From positions 2,976,001-3,040,000 of the forward strand of contig OZ024847.1 in NCBI GenBank assembly GCA_964017145.1: DNA of 64,000 bases. Direction: 5' to 3'. The translations under genes were made by a program, and so were the position numbers. The notes below the pieces were generated by a model. It saw only the letters and a program-made list of their open reading frames with translations. It had not been told where the DNA came from and searched no databases. Positions 49,750-60,940 of the stretch are shown in pieces (the stretch's first letter is position 1; every line of letters begins with the position of its first letter). The DNA comes from Agrocybe praecox. Its lineage: Eukaryota > Basidiomycota > Agaricomycetes > Agaricales > Agrocybaceae.

Positions 49750-51184
49750 TGAAAAGTTACAACTGATGCGTGCCACGGTTTGGCGGTCCGCAACGCGTGT
49801 CCAAATTAGTGACCATTGTTCTATTTATAAACGCTCCAGATCGGTCACTATGTAAAGGTCTCAATGTACGAAAAGCAGAGTTAACTGAGCTTTGAAAATG
49901 TTCTTCAGTAGACACAAATAATCAAAAAACTTCGAATTCTTCGATTCTTCATCTATCTGCGCATGACACAAGGCGAGTGTGAGGCTGAGGCACATACATC
50001 CGACTCATCTGTGGCCCGATTGCACCAGATACAAAATGTGGCCCAACGCGAATTGAGATTCAGATATCCAAGTTCCACGACTCTGAATGCGAACTCCGAT
50101 CCGATAAACGTCCAACTCCATCTTCCGTCCCTACTCCTGTAAGAAACCGAGCGCCGCCAGCCCTCCTGGCCTTCGGCACCATCATCCCAGTATAGACCCA
50201 CCGAGATACAATTTCTTGCTGCTCTTCTCCCTATCCGCTTTCCATATCCATCCATCCATCCACCACAGCCTCTGCGACCTTCTTGAATCCCACTCTTGGT
50301 GACTCAGACCTTGCTAAGAATACAAACAGTCGTTGTGTAGGAGTAACAGGCAAAGACCCTAAGAGTTACAAGGAAAACATTTAGCATGTGCTCGATGGTT
50401 TAGGTAAAACATACCATACCGTGTTGTAAGATAACAGCGTTGCGAAGATTTATGAAATGAGCCCCACGCCATCGTGAACATTGAAAGCAAGACAACGTCG
50501 AGCAGTGAGGTATTGAGGCACATGAAGCTCAAACTATGGAGAGTTGATCAATGAAATATGAAAGCCCAAGAGACGTGTGCCATTGTGCCCCTCCGCGTAC
50601 TGTGGTGATGAATGAAAAGAGCTGAGCGACACGTTCAACTAGACGGGATAGATGGGTAGACCCACCAAAATATAGTCCTTGATGCTCTTTTTGTTCCCAT
50701 TCCTGAATGTCCACCTTACGCTATACCGCGACAACCGGGTAATGAATTGAACTAAGAAGGTAAGCTAAGCTGGAGTAATAATGCCTAATCAGCGCATATA
50801 TGTATTGAGAAAGAATATTTCTTACAATGATATTCAAGCCAGGCCATCAAACCCAACACACTCATGCATCGATACCCATTTGTTACGTACTGGTCGAGAT
50901 TCGACCATCCTACGAGGTAGAGGACAGCAGCAGTTCAACATGTTCAACGGAGGGGCCGATGTGGGCAAGCCTCTCTGCGCTAATGCGGAACATCTTTAAA
51001 GTGACGATCTAGTACTCAGAATGGGAGATTAGGGGATGCGTCCTTGGGAGAAACTAGAGCTGCGAATAAGCAACCGGACATTAATGACGCAGAAAAAAAC
51101 AGTATATGCGAACATGGGCTCGCCGCTGATTCTCTCTCAGGCATATTGTGCATTCATCCTCGAGAAAGCTCCGATTTTCTGAGG
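49750..51184 (-). pseudogene. Locus X, copy A', with retrotransposon inserted at its head
   Basis: Counterpart of 16930-18377 at lower identity than the kinase genes. Landmarks: MDIQEWEQKEHQGLYFG before a GTGAGT-like (here GTGGGT) donor near 50660-50710, and MFRISAERLAHIGPS near 50975. The gag-only element begins at 51190, just beyond the head of this locus, and separates it from its CGCG block (53551) by 2.3 kb. Confidence 0.4.
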
Positions 51185-51189
51185 TGATG
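51185..51189. repeat. Target site duplication TGATG (left)
   Basis: TGATG directly precedes the left LTR and is repeated at 53492-53496 after the right LTR. The unit 1 empty site at 18378-18382 has a single TGATG in the context GAGGTGATGAGCGG. Confidence 0.95.
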
Positions 51190-51443
51190 TGTCATGAATT
51201 CCTTCCGACTTATCTAATCTTATCTTGTTCTATTTTTATTCCTTCTTTTATTTCTTCCTAGTTCCGTATTATTTCAAAATCATTATCATTTAGTTTCATA
51301 TTAGCTAGCCTCCTATTGTAAATCCTATATAAGTAGCTAGTTTTCCCCTTCGTTGACTCTCTTTACGAGATCAACGCAGTGTAATGGATCTCATTTGACT
51401 TGTCGCTTGGTCATCACTTCCGTTTTGGGATCGTATCATTACA
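51190..51443 (+). repeat. 5' LTR (254 bp)
   Basis: Starts TGTCATGAATTCC, ends GTATCATTACA. A TATATAA box is at 51326-51332. A likely transcript start lies 25-40 bases downstream, near the word ACGAGATCAA (51365-51374), which is complementary to the site just after the LTR. Confidence 0.95.
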
Positions 51444-51446
51444 AGT

Positions 51447-51456
51447 TTGATCTCGT
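51447..51456 (+). promoter_or_regulatory. Putative self-priming primer binding site
   Basis: TTGATCTCGT begins four bases after the 5' LTR. It is the exact reverse complement of ACGAGATCAA in the LTR (51365-51374), about 39 bases after the TATA box. This matches the Tf1/sushi arrangement, where the first bases of the RNA fold back to prime reverse transcription. I saw no tRNA-type TGG start here. Confidence 0.55.
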
Positions 51457-51500
51457 CACAAAACAATTCTTGGACTGTCAGCCGCTCTCGCTTTTTCATC

Positions 51501-52685
51501 ATGTCAGGACTACCACCATCGGACTGGAACTCTTCTTTTACTCCTACCCCCATGTATGCTTCGGAAAATCCTTCTCTTCCTTTTCAACCAATGGACACCA
51601 CCGCTTTGCCGAACTTTACAGCTAGCTTTGATCCGACGACTGTCAATCAACCGGCACAGCCGCCTTATGTCGCGGACTTCAACCGCCTTGTGGAAATGAT
51701 GAATTCGAGTCAGGACAGGTTTCAGAGGGAAATGGCGGATACGATGAGCCGTCTTGCCGGATATTCACAGGCTCTATCTTCTTGTCAGCCACCCAACTCT
51801 TCTGTCTCTAATTCGGGTTCATCTGGTGCTTCTCTTCCCTCGGTTGCTCCTTCCTTCCAAACTATTGTCAAGCTTCCTCAACCTCGCAAATTCAACGGAA
51901 AGCATGATCAGGTTCTGCCTTTCTTGAACGAGCTTCAACGTATCATGGAGTTTGCCCCTGCTAGTTTTCCCTCGGACTGCGCTAAAATTGGATGGACTTC
52001 ACTTTACCTCAAGGATGGCATCCCTCTCCAGTGGTTTAATTACCTCGAATTATCCAACTCTCCTGCTCTTCTTTCTTGGGACGCTTTCGTCACTGCGTTC
52101 AAAGCTAAAATTGGTGATCCTCGTCTTGCTTACAATGCCAATCGTAAACTCGACTCTCTTGTTCAAATCGGCTTGGCTCATGATTATCTCACCCGCTTCC
52201 TCGAGCTCTCTAGTCATCTCGACATGACGGAACAAACCAAGATCAATCGCTTCCTTAAAGGTCTCAAGCCAGAAATCAAGGATCGTCTCGTTGGTCTCGT
52301 CAAACGTCCTACCAAGCTCATGGAATGGGAGAAAATCATTGTTCAAATCGACGCCAACCTTCTCGAGCGCGAACGCGAACGCAAGATAGAGTCTGGTAAT
52401 GCTCAACCTCCGGATAATCCTTCCTCTCCGTCGCTCTCTCCGTCTCCTTCTTTTTCTTCACATAATCATCCTCTCCTCACTCCCACGTCAGAACCATCCA
52501 CGCCGACCACTATATTCCCTTCAAATTCCAATAACGACGTTATTCCTATGGACGTCGACGCAATCATTACTTCTTCCGAGCTCGCCAATCGCATCAAGAA
52601 TAATCTTTGCCTTTATTGTGGGGAATCCGATCACGATGTTACTTCATGTGTTCATTTCGAAGAACATGACAGTGAGGAAGATTGA
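51501..52685 (+). CDS. Gag polyprotein of the gag-only retrotransposon
   Basis: I chose the ATG at 51501 (MSGLPPSDWNSSFTPT), the first ATG in frame after the LTR; the frame runs 394 codons to TGA. Layout: a Pro/Ser-rich head (1-120); a capsid-like retrotransposon gag domain from about 120 to 290 with LPQPRKFNGKHDQVLPFLNE, WTSLYLKDGIPLQWFNY, WDAFVTAFKAKIGD and FLKGLKPEIKDRLVGLV; a Ser/Pro linker; and a C-terminal CCHC zinc knuckle in LCLYCGESDHDVTSC (CX2CX4HX4C), then an acidic end. Gag packages the element RNA into particles. The frame has no stop or shift, consistent with recent activity. Pol is absent, so replication would need enzymes from another element. Confidence 0.9.
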   Translation: MSGLPPSDWNSSFTPTPMYASENPSLPFQPMDTTALPNFTASFDPTTVNQPAQPPYVADFNRLVEMMNSSQDRFQREMADTMSRLAGYSQALSSCQPPNSSVSNSGSSGASLPSVAPSFQTIVKLPQPRKFNGKHDQVLPFLNELQRIMEFAPASFPSDCAKIGWTSLYLKDGIPLQWFNYLELSNSPALLSWDAFVTAFKAKIGDPRLAYNANRKLDSLVQIGLAHDYLTRFLELSSHLDMTEQTKINRFLKGLKPEIKDRLVGLVKRPTKLMEWEKIIVQIDANLLERERERKIESGNAQPPDNPSSPSLSPSPSFSSHNHPLLTPTSEPSTPTTIFPSNSNNDVIPMDVDAIITSSELANRIKNNLCLYCGESDHDVTSCVHFEEHDSEED

Positions 52686-53237
52686 TTTTTTTGATTTATA
52701 TTCATCTATTTTTTTCTTCCTCCTTTCCGATCCCATCTCCTCCTGTTCATTTTCCCAAGCGACACTATTCCTTTCAGTTCAACTCCTCTCTTTTCAACAT
52801 TTGGCAAAGGCTATGTACTTGGAAGCCCACTTGTTATTTCTTCGGCCCTTTCCTGGCCTTCTTGTTGCAATAGGCCTCGGTCTTATCAACATATATTCTG
52901 TCTTCCCTCCACTTTCCGAAATGTCTTCGTTTCTATTTCTAGGACGTCCGACTTCTATTTTTGGATTTTACCTTTCTTTCAGTCTTTTATCCGGAACGGT
53001 CACGATCGCGAACGACTACGACTACCTGGCTTACATGCCTTCCTTCTTATCATCCTTACTTTTTTTCTGTTCGCAATTGGCCTCACTCTGACGAGGGTGG
53101 TACCACCAATTCTTGTTTCAGAAATTACTCCATTCCTTTTTCTACATCTTTCCCTTGCCTTTTTTCTTTCTTTTAATCCCTTTTATATCTAGTTTCCATT
53201 TTACCTTCTTGGAGACTTGATCTTAAAGGGGGGGTAA

Positions 53238-53491
53238 TGTCATGAATTCCTTCCGACTTATCTAATCTTATCTTGTTCTATTTTTATTCCTTCTTTTATT
53301 TCTTCCTAGTTCCGTATTATTTCAAAATCATTATCATTTAGTTTCATATTAGCTAGCCTCCTATTGTAAATCCTATATAAGTAGCTAGTTTTCCCCTTCG
53401 TTGACTCTCTTTACGAGATCAACGCAGTGTAATGGATCTCATTTGACTTGTCGCTTGGTCATCACTTCCGTTTTGGGATCGTATCATTACA
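53238..53491 (+). repeat. 3' LTR (254 bp)
   Basis: Identical by eye to 51190-51443; preceded by the polypurine tract ending at 53234 and followed by the second TGATG (53492-53496). Confidence 0.95.
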
Positions 53492-53550
53492 TGATGAGCG
53501 GAGAAATTTAGAGCGAACAGTGAACACGGAAGATCGCTTCAACGCCGAAC

Positions 53551-53594
53551 GGTCACGCGACTTCATTCGGCTCCTTCCATTACGCGTCGCGTCG
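53551..53594. promoter_or_regulatory. Conserved CGCG block, copy A'
   Basis: GGTCACGCGAC plus TTACGCGTCGCGTCG, one base different from copy A. It lies 1.3 kb upstream of the third TPR gene and is now separated from X-A' by the retrotransposon. Confidence 0.5.
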
Positions 53595-54926
53595 TGAGTC
53601 TTCTACGCACCTCAGTCCTTCCTGCTCACATCACTCTGTATGTGTTTGATTTTTTTTGCGAGTCGATGGTACCCGCCTAACGAAGCCTCGGCCTGCAATG
53701 CTCCCCATTTCTCGAGTTACAACGCCCTGTATTTCCACGAGCGTCCTTTTTTCGTTCCTTACGCCTCTCTCATTTCCCCCTTGGACGTGCCCAGCTATGA
53801 AACTGGAAAAATAGACGAGTACTGCGTAGGCGATTTCTCGGAGTAGACTCTATATTTTACCAACCTCCGTGATTTACGTGACTGGGACCGATGAGACACA
53901 TTGGCACCCAACTTGTCCCCAACCCGTGCTGGACGCTCTCAGCTCAAACTCCCTTCATTTTCCGTATCTATCCAACGAAATATTGGGTCTCTGGCTAATT
54001 CATACACCCCTTTCTCACCTCAACGGCGAGCATCGTTTACCTTTTGAACAACCCGCCTCCGAGCATTCACCTATCCCAACGCTCACATCCCGGAATGAAG
54101 ATATAGAACACCATTTCGGTGTGGTGTTAATTTTGGTTATCGTTGGTCCTAGATCAGAGCGGTGATCTTAAGGCGCGAATAGTAAAGAAAGTGTCGATTT
54201 GACGGTATGAGCAGGAATTTAGTGATCATTGGGCACTATCTCTGTAAGGCGTCGTCGTTAAATAGATGTCTGTTAACCTCGTTATTTGAGATCAATACCC
54301 AGAGATATTTGAACAAAGGGCTCAGACATAGAGTTTTTGTAGGGGTGGTTATAATCTAATGACACCTGGGATCATAATGAATTAAGGAGCGAACTGGAAA
54401 GCTGAAGAGTAGGTGCGAGTCAATGAATGGCGACGTTGGAATCAATCGCGTCCGCTGTTATTTAGTAACGTCACAGGATATTCCCATCAGCGACTGTTCC
54501 TTTTCGTTTTCCCTATCCCCTACCATATCTGTATGCGATGACTGCACTACGCTGTTCATCACGGTTCTGCAATGATGTGCGACTGATATATCTCTCACAG
54601 CCTCAGACAGTGCATATTTGACACTGTACGCGCAAGACCACAAATGCTTCACAACTCTGGAGTTTTCATTTCGACACCTGTATTTCTCAATCGTGTCCAC
54701 CATCGTTTACGGATACTTCATCCATAATGGATTTTGGTGCAGGGCCAATGCGAGCTACATTGCATGTACACAGGTGGGTTAATTTTGGAAGATCATGACT
54801 GAGCGCTCTAATCTCTTAACTCTAATACGCAGATGGGCGGTGCTGAACTGCAGTGAGGTCATATAATCTCAGGCGACTTCTCACCTAACAACAACCCCCT
54901 CCTTTTCTTCGATTCGTATACATACA
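53595..54926. other. Upstream region of the third TPR gene
   Basis: The first 400 bases are essentially identical to 18461-18860. Identity then falls toward the TPR start, including unique stretches near 54490-54600. No gene recognised. Confidence 0.5.
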
Positions 54927-57900
54927 ATGGCAGACCCATTATCTATTACTCTGGCCGTAGTCTCGCTTGCAACAGCTCTCAAGGACGTCATCGAACTCGC
55001 ACAAACTCTCTATGACTCGTTCAAGAAGGTGCGAAAGCAAGGTCACGGCTTGGAGGAGCCCTCAAAGCTGATTGTCTCATTCTTAGTCTGGTCGGAATAT
55101 GCAAAGGGCAGAATCTCTAGCTGCGGAGATGCTCGGAATCGTGCAAGAGCTCAAGATATTCTATGACGGGCATAAAGAGATACTAGAGAATGTGCCGGAT
55201 ATGCAAAAAGCCGTACTAAGGCTTTTGAAGTGCGTCTTTATCATCATTAATCGGGCATTTTTATTTACATCTTCTGTAGGGAAATGCAAACAGTACACGA
55301 GAAATGCAAACCTATGCTCCAACTTTACGGCGCTTTGGACGGAAACCTACATACCTGGATAAAGCAAAAAATTGGACCTTGGTGGAAGCGGAATAGCATC
55401 GAGGAATCCATTCGGACTCTGCGAGATGGGGCATACAAATGTCGTACTGATTTTATGGTGCGAGAATAAGGAATACGTAGTTCGATATGAGCTGACAAGA
55501 ATTTTGAAGATGTTTTCCTTGTTGCGCATTGAAGCCGCCAATGCTCAAACCCAAGCTGCTGTGGTTCAAACCCACACCACTGCTGTCCGAACCGAGGCCA
55601 GCCTGACTGAATTCCGAGCTTATGTCACTCATGGCTTCGTTCACCCTGGACTGCAATCTTCGCTTCCTCAAGTATCGGATGATAAAGTCTTGGCCTTCCT
55701 GGGTTCCACTCCCGTTATATTATCCCAACTTCCCCCACATGTCAAATTAGCCGAACACCTTGTGTATAAGGAGTATATCACCCTTCAAGTGGGCAAGATC
55801 GACACCCTATTCAAAGCCTTCTCTTCTCGCGGATCCTATCCAGTTGAAGAGCCGGATGTTGTACATTTGCAAAAGTTTGAGACTGTAATTTGATTAAAGC
55901 CCGTTACCAAGGAGGAAATTGAAGATGTACAATCTGATATCTTCGCCCTCATAGTGAAGATACAAGATAGCATTCAAGGCAGACACAACAATGGATTGTC
56001 CATCCAGCGCGGTGCATCGGCAATGTGGAACTTGTCTAACTGGCTTCGTAACGTTGCCATGGATAAAGAAGCTTTAACAATAGGACAATTTGGCGTGGAT
56101 ATTTATAGGACACTCACCAAGACAAACGAAAATGTTTATGGACCCCGCCTTGCGCAGGGACTGCTATCCCTGTCGTGCAGTCTTGTAGATACTGGGGAGC
56201 TTTTACAGGGCTATAAAGCAATAACAGAGGGCGTGACCCTTGGACGTCGTCTTGTGGCTGCCAATCCGACCTTTGAATCCCAAATCGAGCTTGCTAATTT
56301 GGTTCGCTACTCTGCCCGTATTGCACGTCTGAATGGAGATTTGGACAATGGCATTCGGGACGCAGAAGAAGCGGTACAAAGCCACGAGCGCCTAGTTGGA
56401 CAATCCACATCCGTGTTACAGATGGAAGTAAACATCATAAACCAAATGAGTGGGCCAACCGTTATGACGTTGGACGGCACGCGACTTTGCGGATTTGCTG
56501 AAGCAATGGTGGAGCTGCATTATAGTCTGTCTTCAACCGGTAGAAAAAATGAATCAGTAAGCGCGGGAATAAAGGCGCTTGAGCTGTACAGTGCACTGCA
56601 ACAGAGGCACAATTACCCCCATTTCAGTCATTCAATAGCAGATCTTTGTTACTCTCTCGCATCCGAGGGCATTCGGGACGTAATTTCCATCGACCAAGCT
56701 CTTTCCTACACACAAGAGGCAGTGTCTCAATACGAGAAGGTCCTTCAAAACACCGGAAATGTCCCCCGCAACCTTCCCTTTTCCCTGGCAATGCAAGCCA
56801 AGATTTTATCAGATCTGGACCGCATTGAAGAGGCATATGTGGTGTGCCAGAAACTTCAACAAATAATTCACAAACATATTGAGGATCATCAGCTCCGTGC
56901 CGAATCACTCCTGCAACTGACAGAAAATCTTTACCATTCAAGGCGTTACATGGAGGCAGTGTCGGTTGGGGAACAATTACTGGCAACCTACCGGTCTTCG
57001 TTGTTAGGTTGGGATCTGTACAATGTCTATTGGTACACTTCTCAGGCCTTTGAATATGAAGGAAACACTTTCAAGGCAGTACAAATTGCGGAATCGGCTG
57101 TCAGCTATTGGCGCATGCTAGCCTTTCACGATTCTGAAAACGTCAAATTTCTTGCTGCCAGCGTTGACAATCTGGCACGTCGATTTTATTCCGCGGCTGA
57201 TTATGGACGGGCCTTCAGTGCAGGCCATGAAGCAATGGGGCTTTATAGCAGCTTGATTACAAAAGACCCCTTTTTGGTGGGGAACTACAAGGAAACCCTT
57301 CAACTGAATATGGATCTTGCTACACAGGAAATGATGGAACCCAAGTCTGTGGAACGGAGCCGAGAGGTCATTCGACATTCTCGGGCACTGGTCAAGCAAT
57401 TTCCCGACCAACAAATATTTCTCATCCGTCTCCTCCAGGTGCACGCAGAGCTACTGGAAGACTCTGACCAACTTGCAGAAGGCAGTGTCGTTATTGAAGA
57501 GGCTCTCACCTGGTTTGACACTTATCCAGCAGAAGAGGAAGATTCGACTAGACTGCACACCACCATACTTCTGGCTTCTGGCAGACTCCTTCGTGATCGG
57601 GGTCATCTTAACAAGGCATTAAGTGCATATGACAAGGCGATTACGATTGGACAACCCCTCGCGAACGCTCATTATGTTGCCTCCGATCTTCTCCGGGCAA
57701 AGACTGAAAACCTCATGATATTATATATCATGGGACAAGTTCCACTTGCGCTTGACAGGATTGAAGATTGTCTGACATTTGCCGCCGAACATGATTTGGA
57801 GGAGGAGGAGGCGTATACCCGTTACTTGGAAAATGCATCACTTGCCTACCGATCCGGTGGAGACATCGATGAAGGGGTCTCCAACATGCGAAGGTCGATC

Positions 57901-58422
57901 GTCATTGATAGATATCAGCACAGAATTCCGTTTTACTGGATTTTGTCTGACCTCCTAGCCGACGCTGGGGAGGAAGAAGAAGCTCTTACTGTTGCACACG
58001 AAGCATTACAAGGATGCGAGATGTTGAAGGAGTCCTCCTTGACCTGTCTCAAGGAATACCATGCACAAGCTCAATACAGTCTCTCCCTACGTCTCTTCGC
58101 CAACAACGACCTGGATCAGGCACGAGAACAGCTCCTGGACGTCCGATTATTCTACCAACAACATTCACAAACGAGAAATCTTTGGTTTATCAAACTGGCT
58201 ATAACCTTATGGGCGTTAGGACACCTAGAGTGTGCATCAGGCCGACACGAAGAAGGCGTCGCCGCCAGGAGCGAACTTGATGACCTGCGCAAACGTCTGC
58301 GCCTCGTATTTCCGAGCCTTGACGACTTTGTGGAAGTTGGGTTGACTCGCGAGATAAATTTTGCAGCGTGGAAGAATTTGCTCAGGAAACACCAACTTAC
58401 ATGCGGACATCAAGAGGAGTAG
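54927..58422 (+). pseudogene. HeLo-like/TPR protein 3 with one in-frame TGA
   Basis: Exons 54927-55028, 55087-55229, 55280-55457 and 55510-58422, with the same introns as the paralogues. The N-terminus MADPLSITLAVVSLATALKD and TPR body are like protein 1 (over four fifths of residues shared by eye), with a 9-residue insertion around TQAAVVQTHTTAVRT. At 55891-55893 the codon is TGA where gene 2 has TGG (context FETVI-stop-LKPVTKEE). The frame then stays open for another 843 codons to the normal end TCGHQEE. The lesion is therefore a single nonsense change in an otherwise intact gene: either a very young pseudogene, a truncated product of about 268 residues carrying the HeLo-like domain alone, or a recoded/readthrough stop. 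No intron of usual size removes it. Confidence 0.8.
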
Positions 58423-58439
58423 TTGTGATAGCCCAAATT

Positions 58440-60937
58440 TGTTCGTAGACTATGCGTGTAATTCGGTATAATACACTTGAACCTCTTGCGACACTGATGC
58501 TCAGGATACCCAGTAGCGCGGTTATGGATGTTATCGACACATTCGCCAACCGTTATCTGGACATGAATAATGTATCGGCTTTTCATGCCATGCGACCTGG
58601 ATGCTAAGCCTCCTTCGCAGCAATTGTGTAGGTACGACCTGCTAGGAGGAATAGTACACATGCCCAATTGAAGCAATCTTCTTCCGTCGACTCCCGATTT
58701 TCGAGGCATGTGCATGTAACTCGGACTTCCTAGGGACATCTCAATGTCACTCCAACAAGCTGCAATCTCGCTTGATACCTAGAAGGTAGAAGATACTCCG
58801 ACGATACACCAACCAGGTACAGGTTCCACGTCGCGATCCCAAGTTTCCTGGTATGTAGGTAAATTTCGACTCGTCGAAAACACATATATCCGCCTTTTCG
58901 TCCGATTTCACTCATTGTGATCCGTCCTCCTCCCACTACCCAGCCTCAGCGTCAAGTAAACTCTCGATAAAACACGATAGGCGATTTGTATGGCGATTTG
59001 TATGACTGTTAGTCCTGGTTGATTCAAACCGAAAGTGGCCGTTTGAACGAACACGTCTTCGAGCCCGAGCGTGCTGTGGCAAAGGCGACTGATTCAGAGG
59101 GAAAGGGATAGTCGAGAACGCTAGGAAGGTATAAATATCAATATAGTACGAAAAGACCAAAGACAAGGAACTTACTTTGAATGGGCCAGTACATAAGTAG
59201 CTGAATGAACGACGATCCTGACATCTGTGGGCAGGATACGGAATAAAGCATCTTTCCTTTGCATGAATTCGATTGAGGCCTATGGACGTAGCTGTAGTTG
59301 ACACTTCTGCCAAGTTGATCATCATTCTCCTTGTTGAACGCTATGCACCGCCAGCACAATCAGGCAGGTACAATTTTTAAGAATTAGGAGGTGCGTGAAG
59401 GACTCATATACTACCAAATAGTATGTAGTGTCTCCGGAAAACACCCTTGGCCCAAATTCAAAGGGAGTACTGAGGTTTCGGGACATCTCATCAACTCATT
59501 GTGCTCAAGCCAGCTCCATTCGAGTTATCCTGTATCCAACGCTCGACGTAGATACTACGAGGTGCGGTGTTGACTGATGATGTTGCTCAACACCCAACAA
59601 GAGTGACAAACCACGATTCCGTATCCCAGACTGGCACGATGTTGATTTTCGGTCGAATAAACCTCGGACTCTGTCTTCCTTTCCAATTCTGTGAGCAACG
59701 CGCCGCCTCTGCTACCGTGCCCCCTCTTTGTCGACATTACCGTGCCAGCAGTCTCCGCCGAAACTCAATCTTTTCGAATGGAGTTTATTGAAATACTTTT
59801 TTTTTTGTTCTTCTTCAAGCCTCCACCTATCACTTTCCATCCACTCCAGCCTCGTCGATTATCCTGAATCTGAGTCGTTCCCCGTAGGTGTAGAGCCGCC
59901 TCTCCCGAGCACACTTTGCTAGGTATGTGCATGGCCGCCAAGGTCTTGCCGATGGCTACTGCGAGGTGCAACGTGGTTCGAATAAGAGTCGGTTTCTAAT
60001 CTGTCTATGTGCTGGTGGAGTCGCATTGTCCATATCAAAAGAGCGCTGTAAAGCGTTATGTATGTTCCATGGCGGCGATGTGGGTAGGTTCGTACGGCTT
60101 TTTTACAAAACCTAAAGACGTTATGGGACACCATAGGTTACATGAATAAGAATGGAAACTTACCGACGCGATATACAACATACTACATGCCTTAACTCTC
60201 ATCAACCATATCCTCATAGCGAAATACTGAGTGCTCCAAAAGATGTTCAGAGCAGCAATCTCCGCGTACGTTCTGATGATGGATAGAAAGGCTCAGCGAC
60301 ATGGTCAACTCCGCGTGGTGGATGGGCAGACTCACCGAACTTGACGCTCTCTTTTTCTCATTTGCAAATGCCCATCGTACCCTATATCGTGATAAAAAAG
60401 GGTGGGTCGAACTACGAACGTAAGGTAGACGAGAGTAATGAGTGCATATATGCATTGGAAATGAATATTCCTCACAAGATATCCAGCCCAAATATCTATG
60501 GCTTAGCTTGAAGAGGCAACAGCCCTATTCAACGGTACGTGTCCATCAAATTGAAGAGAAAGGGAGTCTGGAGATACATACAGACGTCATTTGGATAGTA
60601 TTTCAGAAAGAAAAAGTCACGTACTGGTCGAGAAGACAAAGTTGTATGAATGAAATGAGGGGACCCTAGAACGAAATAGATGTGAGTGGGTTGGCATATA
60701 AAGAAATAAGAAGTCACGTACTGGTCGGCAAGGCACGGTTTTACGCTTCAAAATCCTCGAGCTTCACAAGTATAAAGGATGTTTTCAAAGTGCCCAAGGG
60801 AGGGCCGAAATGGGCAAGCATCTCTGCACTGATGGGGATCCCAGAAAACAAGACCCTGGCGGTGGTATTGTAAGGGACAGCTCGGCTGATTATCTCCCAG
60901 GCAATTGATCCTCGAGAAAGGTGCAATCCTAGTATCG
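58440..60937 (-). pseudogene. Locus X, copy B', more decayed, with element inserted at its head
   Basis: Counterpart of 23624-26057. Landmarks: LSRGSIAWEIISRAVPYNTT, IPISAEMLAHFGPPLG and LVKLEDFEA (60741-60926); LAAMHIPSKVCSGEAALHLR (about 59950); and MSLGSPSYMHMPRK (58739). The last exon is frame-shifted and shortened relative to copy B: the WFNWACVLFLLAGRTY stretch is no longer continuous, and sequence after GECVDNIHNRATGYPE is missing. The 896 bp element starts at 60941, cutting the first exon from its upstream signal-like start. Confidence 0.4.
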
Positions 60938-60940
60938 TAA

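Larger units (their letters stand above)
51190..53491 (+). mobile_element. Gag-only (non-autonomous) LTR retrotransposon, 2302 bp, intact
   Basis: Two 254 bp LTRs (51190-51443 and 53238-53491), identical as far as I can read, with ends TGTCATG...CATTACA. Order inside: a putative primer binding site, a Gag frame with zinc knuckle, a 550 bp pyrimidine-rich non-coding stretch, a polypurine tract (AAAGGGGGGG, 53225-53234), then the right LTR. The flanking TGATG duplication and the empty site in unit 1 prove insertion. No protease, reverse transcriptase, RNase H or integrase fits in the element. This is the layout of gag-only elements (TR-GAG type) mobilised in trans by a full-length relative. Identical LTRs mean insertion was recent. 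Confidence 0.95.

Noticed and set aside
52399..53091. 230-codon frame overlapping the Gag end
   Set aside because: Leu/Ser/Phe-rich reading of the pyrimidine-rich tail in another frame, no domain and no start context; most likely fortuitous.
55885..55915. Intron removing the TGA in TPR gene 3
   Set aside because: The only GT...AG pair around it would be 27 bp, below usual intron size, and the paralogues are uninterrupted coding there.
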